In this document: piece after piece, positions 62,505 through 64,000 of the stretch
How positions within the stretch are numbered: the stretch's first letter is position 1
How the letters are laid out: every line of letters starts with the position of its first letter
Assembly (NCBI RefSeq): GCF_051401765.1
Contig: NC_135064.1
Coordinates: forward strand, 21,736,001-21,800,000
Source: Calliopsis andreniformis
Lineage: Eukaryota > Arthropoda > Insecta > Hymenoptera > Andrenidae
Direction: 5' to 3'
Length of the DNA: 64,000 nucleotides
Position numbers and translations under genes: made by a program
Notes under the pieces: generated by a model
The model's database searches: none
What the model saw: the letters and a program-made list of their open reading frames with translations, nothing else
What the model was told of the DNA's origin: nothing

Positions 62505-63707
62505 AGTAACGTAGCTTTTAAGGACCACCGACACACCGTCGTTAATCCCTTCGTTTCCACGTCGCTCTTGGAACTGCATTATAGGAACATTCAAGAACGG
62601 ATTAGATCCCACCAATTTCGGGTCCCACATGTTTTTCTCGGCCCCCCGATCCTGCCCCCGCCATTAATTGTATTTGATTAAACATATCGTGGATAAGTGT
62701 GATACCAATATATTGTCCAATCGTTTCAACGATCTAATCGTAATCTCTAATCTTTCATTCGAAGATTTTCACGAGACGCATATCATTAAGTACTAATTTT
62801 ACGAATTACGTATTCGTTATATGATTGACGAGAAAAAAAATATTGAAAAAAAAGAAGTGGGAAAGATGATCGACGAAGTTTATCTTTGGAGGCTCGAGAC
62901 CTGTGAATTTGTATATCGCGTACTGGCAATTTAATTGAGATGCTAATGGTGATTGAATGTCTATAACGCTCGAAGGGGGTACGAAAATTGACGTCGTTGT
63001 TGGTTACGAAGGGTTTAAAAATAATTCATTTTGCACACGATCGATCACAAAATCGGTATCGAACGCCACTACAATCTCGCGGGAGGATAACGATTTCTTT
63101 TTTCTCCATGGAGGTGCTACGTGAAGTTTTTGCCTCTGAAGCAAATTTCCAAATTCCTCGCGCAGAGTATCGTCAGATAGATTGTAGCGGAAACTATGTT
63201 ATTGACAACAACTCAAAGTAAAACAAGGTATAGTACAGTAAGCGAAATAAACTTAGACGGAGCTTGAGTACATATATAAAATATACAGGTTAAACAACAC
63301 GTGCGCACCGAATATACATCTTGTTATTTATAATAAACGAATATAAAACGAACTCAGAACGTGTCAGAAATTCTATTTCCCTCCCTTGACTTTATATTCA
63401 ATTAATTTATTTTACTTCAATTCATGTTTTAATTACTATTTATTAACAAAGTATTTTGAACGATTGATATGAAATAAACACATTGAATTCTAAAGGAAAA
63501 CTTAAAATTCGAATAATATAATTTTCTTTACTTGCTTCATTATTCAGAATAAAATCATTCATTCAGTGAACAGAATGTGAACAATTTTTGTAACCATAGA
63601 CACACATTGCTGGTGTCATATTTCAGCGCCACGCATATTTATTCGTTTCAGCTTCTTTTATTTCGCAAAAACCACAAAAAGTACGCGCGTCATAAACCCG
63701 GATCTCA

Positions 63708-63740
63708 TCTGGCATATTCCATGCCAGAGAGATCTGGCAT
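63708..63740. repeat. ATCTGGCAT inverted plus direct repeats
   Basis: TCTGGCAT and ATGCCAGA form an 8-bp perfect inverted repeat with a 5-bp spacer. A further TCTGGCAT follows within 4 bp. The arrangement resembles a protein-binding cluster, but nothing identifies the factor. Confidence 0.45.
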
Positions 63741-64000
63741 AATGATTTAGAAAGACATAAAAAAAACTATACCGTGGAAGAAATTGCCAATAAAAATATT
63801 TACATACAAAATTACTGTAGATAAGAAGTACATATCACTGGAGTAGAATCAGATTGTTTAGCTACAGTGATTTTATTATCACATTAAAATCCCAAAAATT
63901 TGGCGGTATGAATAAATGCAATTAAATTTAACTGTTATGTTACTTTTAATGTGATTAATTCATGTGAAATAGGTATAAATTACTTTATACCCATTAAAAA

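Larger units (their letters stand above)
60661..64000. other. Downstream flank, no gene recognised
   Basis: A CpG-rich stretch runs to about 61320, then the inverted repeat at 61571-61977, then AT-rich DNA. AATAAA motifs near 63246 and 63333 could serve a very long 3' UTR or nothing at all. Frames on both strands look spurious. Confidence 0.45.

Overview
The window is eukaryotic nuclear DNA. It is mostly AT-rich non-coding sequence with scattered CpG-rich blocks, consensus GT-AG introns, simple repeats and small TA-flanked inverted-repeat transposons. One protein gene can be identified with certainty: an insect NDRG-family gene (N-myc downstream-regulated; the Drosophila orthologue is MESK2, usually called protein NDRG3 in other insects). 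The protein sequence, the compact exons, the absence of CpG depletion and the TATA/TCAGT promoter grammar point to an insect. A hymenopteran such as a bee is my best guess, but that is inference and not proven by the window. Nothing bacterial, viral or CRISPR-like was seen.

Layout. The shared body of the gene lies at 51320-59397 on the + strand: six constitutive coding exons, plus a 45-nt cassette exon (58057-58101) that I read from its splice sites. From the internal ATG at 51324 the body encodes 368 residues, or 383 with the cassette. It has an alpha/beta-hydrolase fold in which the catalytic serine of the nucleophile elbow is replaced by glycine (GVGAG), as is typical of NDRG proteins. The 3' UTR follows, with poly(A) signals at about 60341 and 60627.

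The 45-50 kb upstream of the body hold an array of alternative first exons. The first shared exon begins with the third base of a codon, so any coding first exon must end with two spare bases (phase 2). Four candidates with good context do so: 21744-22006, 26016-26038 (with a TATA box and initiator at ideal spacing), 37724-37938 and 40733-40773 (next to a YY1/Pho-like GCCGCCATTTTG). A CpG-rich non-coding leader ending at 33978 would use the internal ATG. Weaker candidates with the same phase lie at 6457-6494, 7528-7733, 33257-33303, 37027-37256, 43271-43317 and 30423-30619. If all are real, one enzyme-dead hydrolase body is given many different N-terminal tags by separate promoters.

The rest is intron, intergenic DNA and small repeats. 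Three MITE-like elements have TA target-site duplications (28571-28786, 35104-35405, 55161-55577). Two further long imperfect inverted repeats lie at about 38203-38441 and 61571-61977. There are also several microsatellites and A/T tracts. I recognise no other protein gene, tRNA or rRNA. Most open frames outside the NDRG exons lack an ATG, sit in GC-rich blocks, or are antisense shadows.
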